Assembly (NCBI RefSeq): GCF_050271975.1
Contig: NZ_CP189850.1
Location: 2,790,001-2,854,000, forward strand
Origin: Litorimonas sp947503715
GTDB lineage: Bacteria; Pseudomonadota; Alphaproteobacteria; Caulobacterales; Maricaulaceae
Length of the DNA: 64,000 bases
Direction of reading: 5' to 3'
In this document: piece after piece, positions 52,874 to 61,921 of the stretch
Numbering within the stretch: the first letter of the stretch is position 1
Layout of the letters: each line of letters starts with the position of its first letter
Translations under genes and position numbers: made by a program
Notes under the pieces: generated by a model
Seen by the model: the letters and a program-made list of their open reading frames with translations, nothing else
Database searches by the model: none
Told to the model about the DNA's origin: nothing

Positions 52874-55531
52874 TTACGATTTTAAGTTCCCGGTAATCGC
52901 CGCTTGTGCCGCCGCCAGCCGCGCAATTGGCACGCGGTAGGGTGAACACGAGACATAGTTTAAGCCGGTATCATGGCAGAATTTGATAGAAGCCGGATCG
53001 CCGCCATGTTCGCCGCAAATGCCCATTTTAATACCAGACTTAACGGCTTTGCCGCGCTCCGCCGCGATTTGGATAAGGTCGCCGACACCGTCAATGTCGA
53101 GGCTGACAAAGGGGTCTTTTTCGACAATCCCCGCCGCGACGTAATCCGGCAGGAAGCGCCCTGCATCATCGCGGGACAGGCCGAATGTCGTCTGGGTCAG
53201 GTCATTCGTGCCGAAGCTGAAGAACTCCGCATGTTCCGCAATGTCGCCCGCACGGAGCGCCGCACGTGGGAGTTCAATCATGGTACCGATAATATAATCC
53301 AGCGCGCCAACGTCTTCTGCAATCGCATCAATGCGGGCTTTCAGAATTTCGAGTTCTTTCGCGGAGGACACGAGCGGGATCATGATTTCGACGACGGGCG
53401 CGGATCCCTTCTCCGTATTCACGGATTTCTGCGCTTCGAAAATCGCGCGGGCCTGCATTTCGTAAATTTCGGGATAGGAAATGCCGAGACGACAGCCGCG
53501 GTGACCGAGCATGGGATTGCTCTCTTCCAATTCGCGGGCGCGGCGCATGAGTTCTCCGGCGGGGACACCAATCTCTTTCGCGACCGACTCGATATCCTTT
53601 TCCGTATGCGGGAGGAATTCATGGAGCGGCGGATCGAGTAAACGCACCGTGCAGGGCAAGCCGCCCATAATCCGGAAGATCGCGGCGAAGTCTTCCTGCT
53701 GCACGGGCAGGATTTTCGCGAGCGCGGATTCGCGCCCGGCTTTATCTTCGGCCAAAATCATCTCTCGGAAATTGGCGAGGCGGTCGGCCTCGAAAAACAT
53801 ATGTTCGGTCCGGCAGAGGCCAATACCTTCCGCGCCGAAATCAATCGCGGTTTGCACGTCTAGCGGCGTTTCCGCATTGGTACGGATACCGAGTGTGCGC
53901 GCTTCATCTGCCCAGTCCATGACTTTTGCAAAATCACCGGAGAGTTCCGGCTGGACCATATCAACAGCGCCCGCAAAGACCTGACCCGTCGCGCCGTCCA
54001 CCGTGACGATATCGCCTTTCTTGACGGTCCGACCCGCGACGGAAAACTCGCCCGCCGCGTAATCAATGCGGATTTGTCCCGCGCCGGAAACGCAAGGCGT
54101 GCCCATGCCGCGCGCAACCACAGCCGCGTGAGAGGTCATACCGCCCCGCGCCGTCACAATCGCTTCCGCCGCATGCATGCCGTGAATGTCTTCGGGAGAA
54201 GTTTCAATCCGCACGAGAATGACTTTATGTCCGGCCTTGGAGAGCGTTTCCGCCTCGTCGGATGAGAACACGACTTCGCCAATCGCTGCCCCGGGAGAGG
54301 CGGGCAGTCCCATCGCAATGATATCGCGCGGTGCATCGGGATTAAGCGTCGGGTGCAGCAATTGATCGAGCGAGAGCGGATCGACGCGCATCAGGGCTTC
54401 GTCCTTTGTAATCTGTCCGGCCTCCGCCATATCGACGGCGATTTTCAACGCCGCCCGCGCCGTGCGTTTGCCCGTGCGTGTTTGCAACATCCAGAGTTTG
54501 CCCTGCTCCACGGTAAACTCAATATCCTGCATATCGCGGTAATGGCCTTCGAGTTTCACGAAAGTCTCTGCGAGTTGGCCGTATACTTCCGGCATGGCCT
54601 CTTCCATGGATGGCGCCGTTTCGCCCATCTCGATGCGCGCATGTTTGGTCAGGGTTTGCGGTGTGCGGATGCCCGCGACAACATCTTCGCCCTGCGCATT
54701 GATCAGGAATTCGCCGTAATATTCATTCGCGCCTGTAGAGGGATCGCGGGTGAAGGCCACGCCTGTGGCGGAGGTTTCGCCCATATTACCGAACACCATG
54801 GCCTGTACATTGACGGCGGTGCCCCAGGCGGCGGGAATGTCGTTCAGGCGGCGATAGACGACGGCGCGGTCATTCATCCATGATCCGAAGACAGCGTCCA
54901 CTGCGCCCTGCAATTGCTCGCGCGCATCCTGTGGGAAATCGCGACCCAATGCGCGTTTCGTGATCGCTTTGAATTCTTCAATGACCGTCCCCCAATCCTC
55001 AGCCGTCATTTCCGTGTCGAGCATATAGCCTTGCGTGTCCTTGTGCATTTCCAGCACATCTTCATAGGCGTGGTGATGCACGCCGAGCACAACATCGGAA
55101 TACATGGTGATGAAGCGGCGATAGCTGTCCAGCGCAAAGCGGCGGTCGCCGGAAAGCTTCGCGAGACCTTCGACAGTCTCGTCATTCAGGCCAAGGTTCA
55201 GGACCGTGTCCATCATGCCCGGCATGGAGGCCCGCGCGCCGGAGCGAACAGACACGAGGAGCGGATTATGAGCATCACCGAACGTCTTACCGGTGAGTTT
55301 TTCAATATGCGCGAGACCGTCCACGATCTGCGCATCCATCCCGTCGGGATAGACCTCGCCATTCTCATAATAAGTCGTGCAAACGTCGGCTGTCAGTGTG
55401 AAACCGGGGGGTACGGGCAAACCAATCGAGGCCATTTCGGCCAGGTTCGCACCCTTCCCGCCCAACAGGTTCTTCATGGATGTGTCGCCCTCGGCCGTTC
55501 CGCCGCCGAAGTTATAAACCCATTTTGTCAT
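52874..55531 (-). CDS. ppdK: Pyruvate, phosphate dikinase
   Basis: Reversible pyruvate + ATP + Pi to PEP + AMP + PPi, central in gluconeogenesis from pyruvate. The 885 residues contain the ATP-grasp N domain (KNLLGGKGANLAEMASIGLP), the phosphohistidine domain with His468 (GGMTSHAAVVARG) and the C-terminal PEP/pyruvate barrel (IGLCRTEHMFF, GTNDLTQTTFG). No regulatory protein gene (PDRP) is adjacent. Confidence 0.97.
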   Translation of the reverse strand: MTKWVYNFGGGTAEGDTSMKNLLGGKGANLAEMASIGLPVPPGFTLTADVCTTYYENGEVYPDGMDAQIVDGLAHIEKLTGKTFGDAHNPLLVSVRSGARASMPGMMDTVLNLGLNDETVEGLAKLSGDRRFALDSYRRFITMYSDVVLGVHHHAYEDVLEMHKDTQGYMLDTEMTAEDWGTVIEEFKAITKRALGRDFPQDAREQLQGAVDAVFGSWMNDRAVVYRRLNDIPAAWGTAVNVQAMVFGNMGETSATGVAFTRDPSTGANEYYGEFLINAQGEDVVAGIRTPQTLTKHARIEMGETAPSMEEAMPEVYGQLAETFVKLEGHYRDMQDIEFTVEQGKLWMLQTRTGKRTARAALKIAVDMAEAGQITKDEALMRVDPLSLDQLLHPTLNPDAPRDIIAMGLPASPGAAIGEVVFSSDEAETLSKAGHKVILVRIETSPEDIHGMHAAEAIVTARGGMTSHAAVVARGMGTPCVSGAGQIRIDYAAGEFSVAGRTVKKGDIVTVDGATGQVFAGAVDMVQPELSGDFAKVMDWADEARTLGIRTNAETPLDVQTAIDFGAEGIGLCRTEHMFFEADRLANFREMILAEDKAGRESALAKILPVQQEDFAAIFRIMGGLPCTVRLLDPPLHEFLPHTEKDIESVAKEIGVPAGELMRRARELEESNPMLGHRGCRLGISYPEIYEMQARAIFEAQKSVNTEKGSAPVVEIMIPLVSSAKELEILKARIDAIAEDVGALDYIIGTMIELPRAALRAGDIAEHAEFFSFGTNDLTQTTFGLSRDDAGRFLPDYVAAGIVEKDPFVSLDIDGVGDLIQIAAERGKAVKSGIKMGICGEHGGDPASIKFCHDTGLNYVSCSPYRVPIARLAAAQAAITGNLKS

Positions 55532-55651
55532 CGTTACCGACCCTATTAAAACTACCCCCTTCTCCTATGGGGAGAAGGATTAGACTTTCACTTCCACGCC
55601 CCATAACAATCGGGACCATGGTGTAAACCGACGGATGTGAGGGGTGGGGCT

Positions 55652-57856
55652 TTAGCCTTGAATAGCCTCAAAATCCGCAATTTGCCGCGCCGTATCACGC
55701 ATCAGACCGAGGAGTCGAAGGTTGTTCTCTTTGACAGCGGTGTCATCTGAAATAATCTGCGAATGGGTAAAAAATGCATCAATTGGTATGCGCAGACCCG
55801 CGAGACTGGTCATAGCACTTGCATAGTCCTCTGCGGCGAGCGCCTTTGAAATCTCCGGTTTCGCGTGATTGAGGGCATCAAACAGCGCCGCGCCGTGTTC
55901 ATCCGTCGGACGATTCGCATCACCTTCCGGCAGATCGCCCTTCTTGGCTTCGGCTTTGAGGATATTCGCCGCGCGTTTATAGCCAGCGAGCAGGTTCTCT
56001 CCCTCGTCGGTCCCGAGGAAATCCTGCAACGCCGTGACGCGATTGACGATGGCGACGAGGTCGTCCTGCCCGTCGGTCAGTGCCGCGTCGATAATGTCAT
56101 GGCGGATGCCTTGGTCGCGAAGATAGACTTTTAGGCGGTCGAGGATGAAGGCGAGGAGGTCTCGCCCAGTAGTTAAGACCTGCCCTTGTCCTGTCGACTC
56201 ATCAGTTTTCCAAGCTTCAGCATAAGTTTCATTAAAGACCTGCTCATCTAAATCTCTAGCTGCGTCGTCAAATCCTCTCGACGACAAAACGCTTTGCGCA
56301 CGTGTTAGTTCGCTTGAATGTTTATCAGCCAAGCTGTTCAGTAAATAAAACACTCTATCTGGAAGAATTTTTCCAAGGTCCAACCGAACCCCATTCTCCA
56401 AAATAATCCGAACCACGCCCAGCGCCGCGCGGCGGAGCGCGAACGGGTCCTTGCTGCCCGTTGGTTTTTCATCAATCGCCCAGAACCCGACCAGCGTGTC
56501 GAGCTTATCCGCCAGCGCCACGGCAATCGCGACGGGCTCAGACGGGACGGGCTCAGACGGGCCTTGGGGTTTGTAATGTTCCTCGATGGCTGTGGCGATG
56601 GCGGCATTGCCGCCTTCCGCCTCATACATCAGCCGCCCGATTTGCCCCTGCAGGCTCGTCGCCTCGATCACGGTCTGCGTGACCAAATCACATTTTGCGA
56701 GCTTGGCCGCATATTCCGCCGCGTCAGGGTCCGCCCCGACCTTCGGCGCGAGTTCGCGGGCCAATGCCGCGACGCGTTCAGCCTTGTCCCGGATCGTGCC
56801 GAGCTTCTTGTGAAACACGACCGTGTCGAGTTGATCGTAATAGTCGATCAAGTTTTTCTTCCGGTCTTCGGTCTGGAAGAAGACGGCATCCGACAGACGC
56901 GCGGAGATAACTTTACCATTCCCGGATTTAATCGCCTCGCCACCATCCGGCGCGACCTGATTGGCGACGATGATATAATGCGGTGCAAGCTTTCCTGTTT
57001 TGGGGTCGCGCACTGTAAAGGTCTTCTGATGTGATTTCAGGGTCAGGCGGATGACTTCATCCGGCAGATTGAGGAAATCCGCATCCATATCGCCGAGCAG
57101 AACAACAGGCCATTCCGTCAGGCCCGCGACTTCATTGAGCAGCCCCTCATCCTCGACGAGTTCCAAGCCCTGCGCTTTGCAGAGATCTGACGCTTTCGAC
57201 TGGATGATCTCTTTTCGCGCGGCGTGGGACAGCACGACATGGCCCGCATGTTCGAGCTGCGATTGATAGGTGGTGAAGTCAGAGACAACAAACGGCCCCG
57301 GCCCGTGACGGCGGTGGCCGACAGTCGTATTGCCGGACTTTATGCCACCCACTTCAATGTCGACCAAAGCCCCGTCCAGCAGGACCAGGAGTCCGCGCAG
57401 AGGTCGCACCCAGCGGAAATTCGACCCGGCGGATTTCATGGATTTTGGCCAGGGGAAGTTATTCATGACCTCGGGGATGAGTTCCGCAAGAATATCAGAC
57501 GTATCGCGCCCTGCACTCTCCATCACGGCGACATAAAACTCGCCCTTTTTAGGGTCGGTGCGGATTTCCGCCTCAGAGATATCCGTCAGGCCGGCGGCTT
57601 TCATAAAGCCTTCCAATGCGCGTTCCGGCGAGCCAACGCGTGGTCCTTTACGTTCTTCCGACACATCGGGCGAGCGCAGGGGAACATCGGCGACAAATGT
57701 CAGACGACGCGGCCCCGTCAGAACCTGAACCTGCTCAACGGTCAGCCCGGCTTTCTCCAACCCGGCCGTCAAAGCCTTGGACAAATCCTTGCCAGCCCGC
57801 ACCTGCATCCGCGCAGGAATTTCCTCGGAAAGGATTTCGAATAGGAGTTCAGGCAT
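55652..57856 (-). CDS. glyS: Glycyl-tRNA synthetase beta subunit
   Basis: Beta subunit of the alpha2beta2 glycyl-tRNA synthetase (734 residues). MPELLFEILSEEIPARMQ N terminus, LTGPRRL, GMKSAGSNFRWVRPLRGLL-like core, and HD-like region. Starts with an 8-bp overlap with the DUF559 gene that separates it from glyQ. A patch at about 56160-56400 is more AT-rich than the rest. Confidence 0.95.
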   Translation of the reverse strand: MPELLFEILSEEIPARMQVRAGKDLSKALTAGLEKAGLTVEQVQVLTGPRRLTFVADVPLRSPDVSEERKGPRVGSPERALEGFMKAAGLTDISEAEIRTDPKKGEFYVAVMESAGRDTSDILAELIPEVMNNFPWPKSMKSAGSNFRWVRPLRGLLVLLDGALVDIEVGGIKSGNTTVGHRRHGPGPFVVSDFTTYQSQLEHAGHVVLSHAARKEIIQSKASDLCKAQGLELVEDEGLLNEVAGLTEWPVVLLGDMDADFLNLPDEVIRLTLKSHQKTFTVRDPKTGKLAPHYIIVANQVAPDGGEAIKSGNGKVISARLSDAVFFQTEDRKKNLIDYYDQLDTVVFHKKLGTIRDKAERVAALARELAPKVGADPDAAEYAAKLAKCDLVTQTVIEATSLQGQIGRLMYEAEGGNAAIATAIEEHYKPQGPSEPVPSEPVAIAVALADKLDTLVGFWAIDEKPTGSKDPFALRRAALGVVRIILENGVRLDLGKILPDRVFYLLNSLADKHSSELTRAQSVLSSRGFDDAARDLDEQVFNETYAEAWKTDESTGQGQVLTTGRDLLAFILDRLKVYLRDQGIRHDIIDAALTDGQDDLVAIVNRVTALQDFLGTDEGENLLAGYKRAANILKAEAKKGDLPEGDANRPTDEHGAALFDALNHAKPEISKALAAEDYASAMTSLAGLRIPIDAFFTHSQIISDDTAVKENNLRLLGLMRDTARQIADFEAIQG

Positions 57857-58220
57857 GGAGAGGCTCTGATTGTTTGAGGTGGTGCCAGATTTGTTCGACA
57901 ACGGCATCTATGTGATCGAACACGTCAATATTTTGAAAGCGGACAACGTGCCAACCGAGTTGTTCGAGATAGGCTGTGCGTTTTTCATCCCGCGAAATTT
58001 CATCGGGCTCTGCATGGCCGATACCGTCAACTTCGATGATGAGTTTTTCCTTCACACAGGCGAAGTCGGTGATGTACGGACCAATGGGCACTTGGCGGCG
58101 AAAGTGGTAGCCGTGGATCTGTTTGCGGCGGATTTCCTGCCAAAGGATATTTTCGGCAGCGGTGAGTGCGCGGCGATGAGTTTTGGCGCGTTTGTGTGTC
58201 TTTGCGGTCGCGTTTTTCAT
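57849..58220 (-). CDS. DUF559 (Vsr-like) endonuclease-fold protein
   Basis: 123 residues with the PD-(D/E)xK fold features: RRKQIHGYHFRRQVPIGPYI, Asp in TDFACV and Glu-x-Asp in IEVDGIGH. Basic N terminus. Family members are Vsr/restriction-like nucleases of unknown role. It lies between glyQ and glyS, overlapping glyS by 8 bp, and is flanked upstream by a MITE-like palindrome. ATG at 58220. Confidence 0.88.
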   Translation of the reverse strand: MKNATAKTHKRAKTHRRALTAAENILWQEIRRKQIHGYHFRRQVPIGPYITDFACVKEKLIIEVDGIGHAEPDEISRDEKRTAYLEQLGWHVVRFQNIDVFDHIDAVVEQIWHHLKQSEPLHA

Positions 58221-58242
58221 GACCAAATCCCGCGTCTATCGC

Positions 58243-58410
58243 CCTCCACCGCAGCGCGGGGGAGGTGTCCGACAGGACGGAGGGGGTCAGGCGCGTCTGC
58301 GCCTGCAGGAGACTTTGCCGAAAGATCGTAGAAGTCTTTTGGCAGCACAGACGTGCTGCACCCCCTCCGACCCGCTTCGCGGCCCACCTCCCCCGCTATC
58401 GCGGTGGAGG
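58243..58410. repeat. MITE-like palindromic element next to the DUF559 gene
   Basis: 168 bp with perfect terminal arms CCTCCACCGC (58243-58252) and GCGGTGGAGG (58401-58410), next arms GCGGGGGAGGTG / CACCTCCCCCGC, then GGAGGGGGT / ACCCCCTCC, giving a long imperfect hairpin. No reading frame. Separates glyQ from the DUF559 gene. Confidence 0.8.
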
Positions 58411-58431
58411 AGAGTTCTTTCGCTAAGTCTG

Positions 58432-59313
58432 TCACGTGACTGTCTCACTCGCCGCATAGGCCTCAGCAGACCCCTTCGCCAAATCCCGCACGCGTTTGAT
58501 ATATTCCTGCCTTTGCGTCGGGCTGACAACGCCGCGTGCGTCCAACAAATTAAACAAATGCGACGCTTTCAACGCGTGTTCATAGGCGGGAAGTGGGAGT
58601 GGATTTTCCAGCGCAAGGAGCGCTTTACATTCCGCTTCTGCAAATTCGAATTTTGCGCGGATTTTTTCCACATCTGAGTGCTCGAAATTATAAGTCGATT
58701 GCTCGACCTCGTTCCGGTGGAAGACGTCGCCATAGGTCACGCCGTGATCGTTATAGGGCAGGTCATAGACGTTATCGACATCGAACACATACATGGCGAG
58801 CCGTTCCAACCCGTAGGTCAATTCGCCACTCACAAGGTCGAGGTCAAGGCCGCCGACCTGTTGGAAATAGGTATATTGGCTGACTTCCATCCCGTCGCAC
58901 CAGACTTCCCAACCCAGCCCCCACGCGCCCACGGTCGGGTTTTCCCAGTCATCTTCGACGAAGCGTATATCATGCAGGTCGCGGTCAATCCCGATGGCGT
59001 CGAGGCTGCCAAGATAGAGTTCTTGCAGGTTCTCCGGGTTCGGCTTCATGATGACCTGAAATTGGTAATAATGCTGCAAGCGGTTCGGGTTTTCGCCGTA
59101 GCGCCCATCCGCCGGACGGCGGGACGGCTGCACATAGGCGCAGTTCCACGGCTTCGGCCCCAGCGAGCGGAGCACCGTCGCGGGGTGCAATGTCCCCGCC
59201 CCGACTTCAGTGTCGAATGGCTGCAAAATCACACAACCCTGCGCCGCCCAATAGGTCTGGAGCGTCAGGATGAGGCCCTGAAATGAGGTCGGTTTTGTAG
59301 CAGCGTCAGTCAT
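58432..59313 (-). CDS. glyQ: Glycyl-tRNA synthetase alpha subunit
   Basis: Class II catalytic subunit (293 residues). FQGLILTLQTYWAAQGC, PFDTEVGAGTLHPATVLRSLGP, CAYVQPSRRPADGRYGENPN and HYYQFQVIMKP are visible. The frame is open 26 codons upstream of the chosen ATG (59313). Distance to glyS (575 bp) is unusual; normally they are adjacent. Confidence 0.96.
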   Translation of the reverse strand: MTDAATKPTSFQGLILTLQTYWAAQGCVILQPFDTEVGAGTLHPATVLRSLGPKPWNCAYVQPSRRPADGRYGENPNRLQHYYQFQVIMKPNPENLQELYLGSLDAIGIDRDLHDIRFVEDDWENPTVGAWGLGWEVWCDGMEVSQYTYFQQVGGLDLDLVSGELTYGLERLAMYVFDVDNVYDLPYNDHGVTYGDVFHRNEVEQSTYNFEHSDVEKIRAKFEFAEAECKALLALENPLPLPAYEHALKASHLFNLLDARGVVSPTQRQEYIKRVRDLAKGSAEAYAASETVT

Positions 59314-59392
59314 GAGCGCGTCTTTATGCCAGATGGGCAATTTTTCAAGCAGGGAAGTGGGGTGTGGCAGATGAAGCCGATTAAAATACATT

Positions 59393-59505
59393 TGTCACCC
59401 CGCACGTAGCGCAGCGGAGATGCGGGGCCTATCGACTGCAAATGAAACCTCAGTCTGTTACGACAGGTCCCGCATCTACGCCTTTCAGGCTTGTGCGGGA
59501 TGACA
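59393..59505. repeat. Intergenic palindromic element, CCCCGC family (copy 3)
   Basis: TTGTCACCCCGCACGTAGCG on the left, ATGCGGGGCCTATCGA inner, GGTCCCGCATCTACGCC and TTGTGCGGGATGACAT on the right. About 113 bp, between glyQ and the DUF2007 gene. Same family as copies 1 and 2. Confidence 0.78.
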
Positions 59506-59531
59506 TGTGAGATTTATCGGTTTTTCATTTT

Positions 59532-59753
59532 TTAAGTCGCCATTAAATCCCGTTCCATCCCGGCCAACCCCAATTGCCGCCGTGCCGCGCTCTCATCCTC
59601 GTCCACGACCATCAGGCGTTTGGGAATCATGATGCCCGGCTCCAACACACTCATATTCTGGTCCATGACGAAATGATCTATTCCGGCCTCGGTCAGGATG
59701 GCTTCCGCAAAATTGAGCGTCGCGGGATTATTGGTCGTCAGAATACATTTCAT
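59532..59753 (-). CDS. DUF2007 small protein
   Basis: 73 residues: MKCILTTNNPATLNFAEAIL then IDHFVMDQNMSVLEPGI, the DUF2007 fold (putative signal-transducing, ferredoxin-like). ATG at 59753 with AAGG upstream. Function unknown. Divergent from the polyprenyl synthase. Confidence 0.85.
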   Translation of the reverse strand: MKCILTTNNPATLNFAEAILTEAGIDHFVMDQNMSVLEPGIMIPKRLMVVDEDESAARRQLGLAGMERDLMAT

Positions 59754-59881
59754 AGACCTTACGTGGGGGCGTCCCCGCAAATGTGCAACGCCATCTTTCG
59801 CATGTGTGACATCAAATGGCCTTGCCGCCTTCGCCGTGGCACACTACGTTCTACAAGAATAGAAAAGGTGGTTCGACCCGC

Positions 59882-60895
59882 GTGAACGCTCCCGCACAAA
59901 TCCGGCAAGACGCCGCTCTCTCGCCTGCACAGGCCCTTTGGGACCTGACCGGTGATAATATGGCGGCTGTCGATGCGTTGATTTTGGACCGGATGCAGTC
60001 TTCTGTCGGCCTGATTCCGAACCTCGCACAGCATTTGGTCGGCGCGGGCGGTAAACGGTTACGGCCTCTCCTCACAGTCAGCGCCGCTCAACTCTGCGGC
60101 TATGAGGGCAATGCGCATCATAAACTCGCCGCAGCAGTAGAGTTCATTCACTCCGCTACCCTCCTCCATGATGATGTCGTGGATGAGAGTGCATTGCGGC
60201 GCGGCAAGAAGCCCGCCAACCTGATCTGGGGCAACAGTGCATCTATCCTCGTCGGCGATTTCCTCTTTGCCCGCGCCTTCAACCTGATGGTTGAAACGGA
60301 CTCGATGGAAGCGCTCGGCATTCTGTCCAACGCGTCCTCCGTGATTGCCGAAGGCGAAGTGCAACAACTCGCTGCCTTGCGCAATCTCGCCATGACGGAA
60401 GCCGATTACATGCGTGTGATCGAGGCCAAGACGGCAGCGCTCTTCGCCGCAGCGACCGAAGTTGCGCCCGTGATTGCCGAACGTCCGGCGGCGGAACGTG
60501 ACGCGCTACGCGAATATGGCCTTAAACTCGGCCTCGCCTTCCAACTCGTCGATGACGCGCTGGATTATGGCGGCATGGCGAGTGCGCTGGGCAAGTCTGT
60601 CGGCGATGATTTCCGTGAGGGCAAGATGACGCTTCCCGTTATCCGCTCACTTGAAACGGCGTCGGATGAGGGCAAAGCGTTTTGGCGACGTGTGATTGTA
60701 GACCATGATCAGCAAGATGTGGATTTGGAAAAAGCCGTCTCCCTATTGCGCAGTTCCGGCGCGCTGGAATCGACGATGGATATGGCCAAACAATATTCCC
60801 GCGACGCGGCGGAAGCCCTGGATATTTTCGAGGCGTCGCCCCTGCGCGACACGCTGCAGGAATTAGCGGGTTTTGTGGTGTCGCGTATTTCCTAA
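59882..60895 (+). CDS. ispB: Polyprenyl (octaprenyl-type) diphosphate synthase
   Basis: Trans-prenyltransferase making the ubiquinone side chain (337 residues from GTG at 59882). First Asp-rich motif LLHDDVVDESALRRG, second FQLVDDALDYGG, GGKRLRPLL. An ATG 22 codons upstream is possible but lacks a ribosome binding site. Its 3' end overlaps the convergent glycosyltransferase gene by 33 bp. Chain length (octa- or deca-) cannot be told here. Confidence 0.9.
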   Translation: MNAPAQIRQDAALSPAQALWDLTGDNMAAVDALILDRMQSSVGLIPNLAQHLVGAGGKRLRPLLTVSAAQLCGYEGNAHHKLAAAVEFIHSATLLHDDVVDESALRRGKKPANLIWGNSASILVGDFLFARAFNLMVETDSMEALGILSNASSVIAEGEVQQLAALRNLAMTEADYMRVIEAKTAALFAAATEVAPVIAERPAAERDALREYGLKLGLAFQLVDDALDYGGMASALGKSVGDDFREGKMTLPVIRSLETASDEGKAFWRRVIVDHDQQDVDLEKAVSLLRSSGALESTMDMAKQYSRDAAEALDIFEASPLRDTLQELAGFVVSRIS

Positions 60896-61921
60896 AGCTG
60901 CGCCGACGAGGAACCAGCCTGTCACCAAAGCCCCTATCATTAAGAGAAACACGCGCGGTGTCTCCAGCCAAGCCTTGCCCGACCCAAACACAACAACGTT
61001 TGCGCAGATCAGCGTGATGACCGCATAGGTCGAACTGACCGCCAAATGCCCGCGCCCGCTCTGGATCAGACGTTGATAGAGGTGTTGATTATGGGCCCTC
61101 AAAATATTTTCGCGTTTTCTAATACGGCGGCAAATCGTCAGGATTGTATCCACCAGCAATGGCAAAATTAGGATGGGTCCCGCGAGATGCAGGTTCCGTT
61201 CCGGCGTGCCGTCGATCAGGAATAATACGCAGACCGCAAAGCCAAACCCAAGTGTCAGCGCCCCGACATCCCCGCCAAAGACTTGAGCCTTATGTCGTAA
61301 ATTATAGGGTAAAAATCCTAAGAGCGTCATGAGGAAGAGGACTGAGAGCAACATCGTCGCCGCTGATCCACCTATAAGTCCAATACCGAATAAGGCGAAA
61401 AACGCGACAGATAGGGACAGCCCAATCATCCCATTCGCACCGTCCATGAAATTCACGATATTTGTCACAACGAACAACCACAGCACAGCGCCACTAAAGC
61501 CAAGCCAATAGGGAATTACGATAGGACCATAGAGTCCCGGCAGAACTTCGGGGGCGCCGATCACGCGGACGGCAGCGGCGCAGATCACGATCATAATGCC
61601 AAATTTGAACTTCGGACCAAGCGTTAGGAGATCATCCGTCAAACCCAAAAGTCCCATCGCAAAGAGGAGCGTGATGACGGGGGCAAAGCCCCGATCCAAC
61701 TCTAAACCCTGAAAAATAAACGCGGTCGCGCAGAGGCCTAACCCCAGCCCCGCGATAATACCGACACCGCCCGATGTCGGGATAATACCGGAATGGGCAG
61801 ACCGTCCATCCGCAGAATCGCCGAGTCCGGCAAAGCGCATAAATCCCGTCACGGCGAGAGACCCGAAAAAGGCAATCGCCGCCACCTGTAACCAGAGCCA
61901 TCCATTATGGGCGAGCATCAT
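60863..61921 (-). CDS. MraY/WecA-family phospho-sugar transferase
   Basis: Integral-membrane transferase of a sugar phosphate to undecaprenyl phosphate (352 residues, about 10 helices). LGLTDDLLTLGPKFKF, NIVNFMDGANGM and VFGGDVGAL are the catalytic and Mg-binding loops; HNQHLYQRL near the C-terminal loop. WecA-like rather than MraY-like, suggesting O-antigen/teichoic or exopolysaccharide initiation. Starts with a 4-bp overlap after ispE. Confidence 0.88.
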   Translation of the reverse strand: MMLAHNGWLWLQVAAIAFFGSLAVTGFMRFAGLGDSADGRSAHSGIIPTSGGVGIIAGLGLGLCATAFIFQGLELDRGFAPVITLLFAMGLLGLTDDLLTLGPKFKFGIMIVICAAAVRVIGAPEVLPGLYGPIVIPYWLGFSGAVLWLFVVTNIVNFMDGANGMIGLSLSVAFFALFGIGLIGGSAATMLLSVLFLMTLLGFLPYNLRHKAQVFGGDVGALTLGFGFAVCVLFLIDGTPERNLHLAGPILILPLLVDTILTICRRIRKRENILRAHNQHLYQRLIQSGRGHLAVSSTYAVITLICANVVVFGSGKAWLETPRVFLLMIGALVTGWFLVGAALGNTRHHKTR

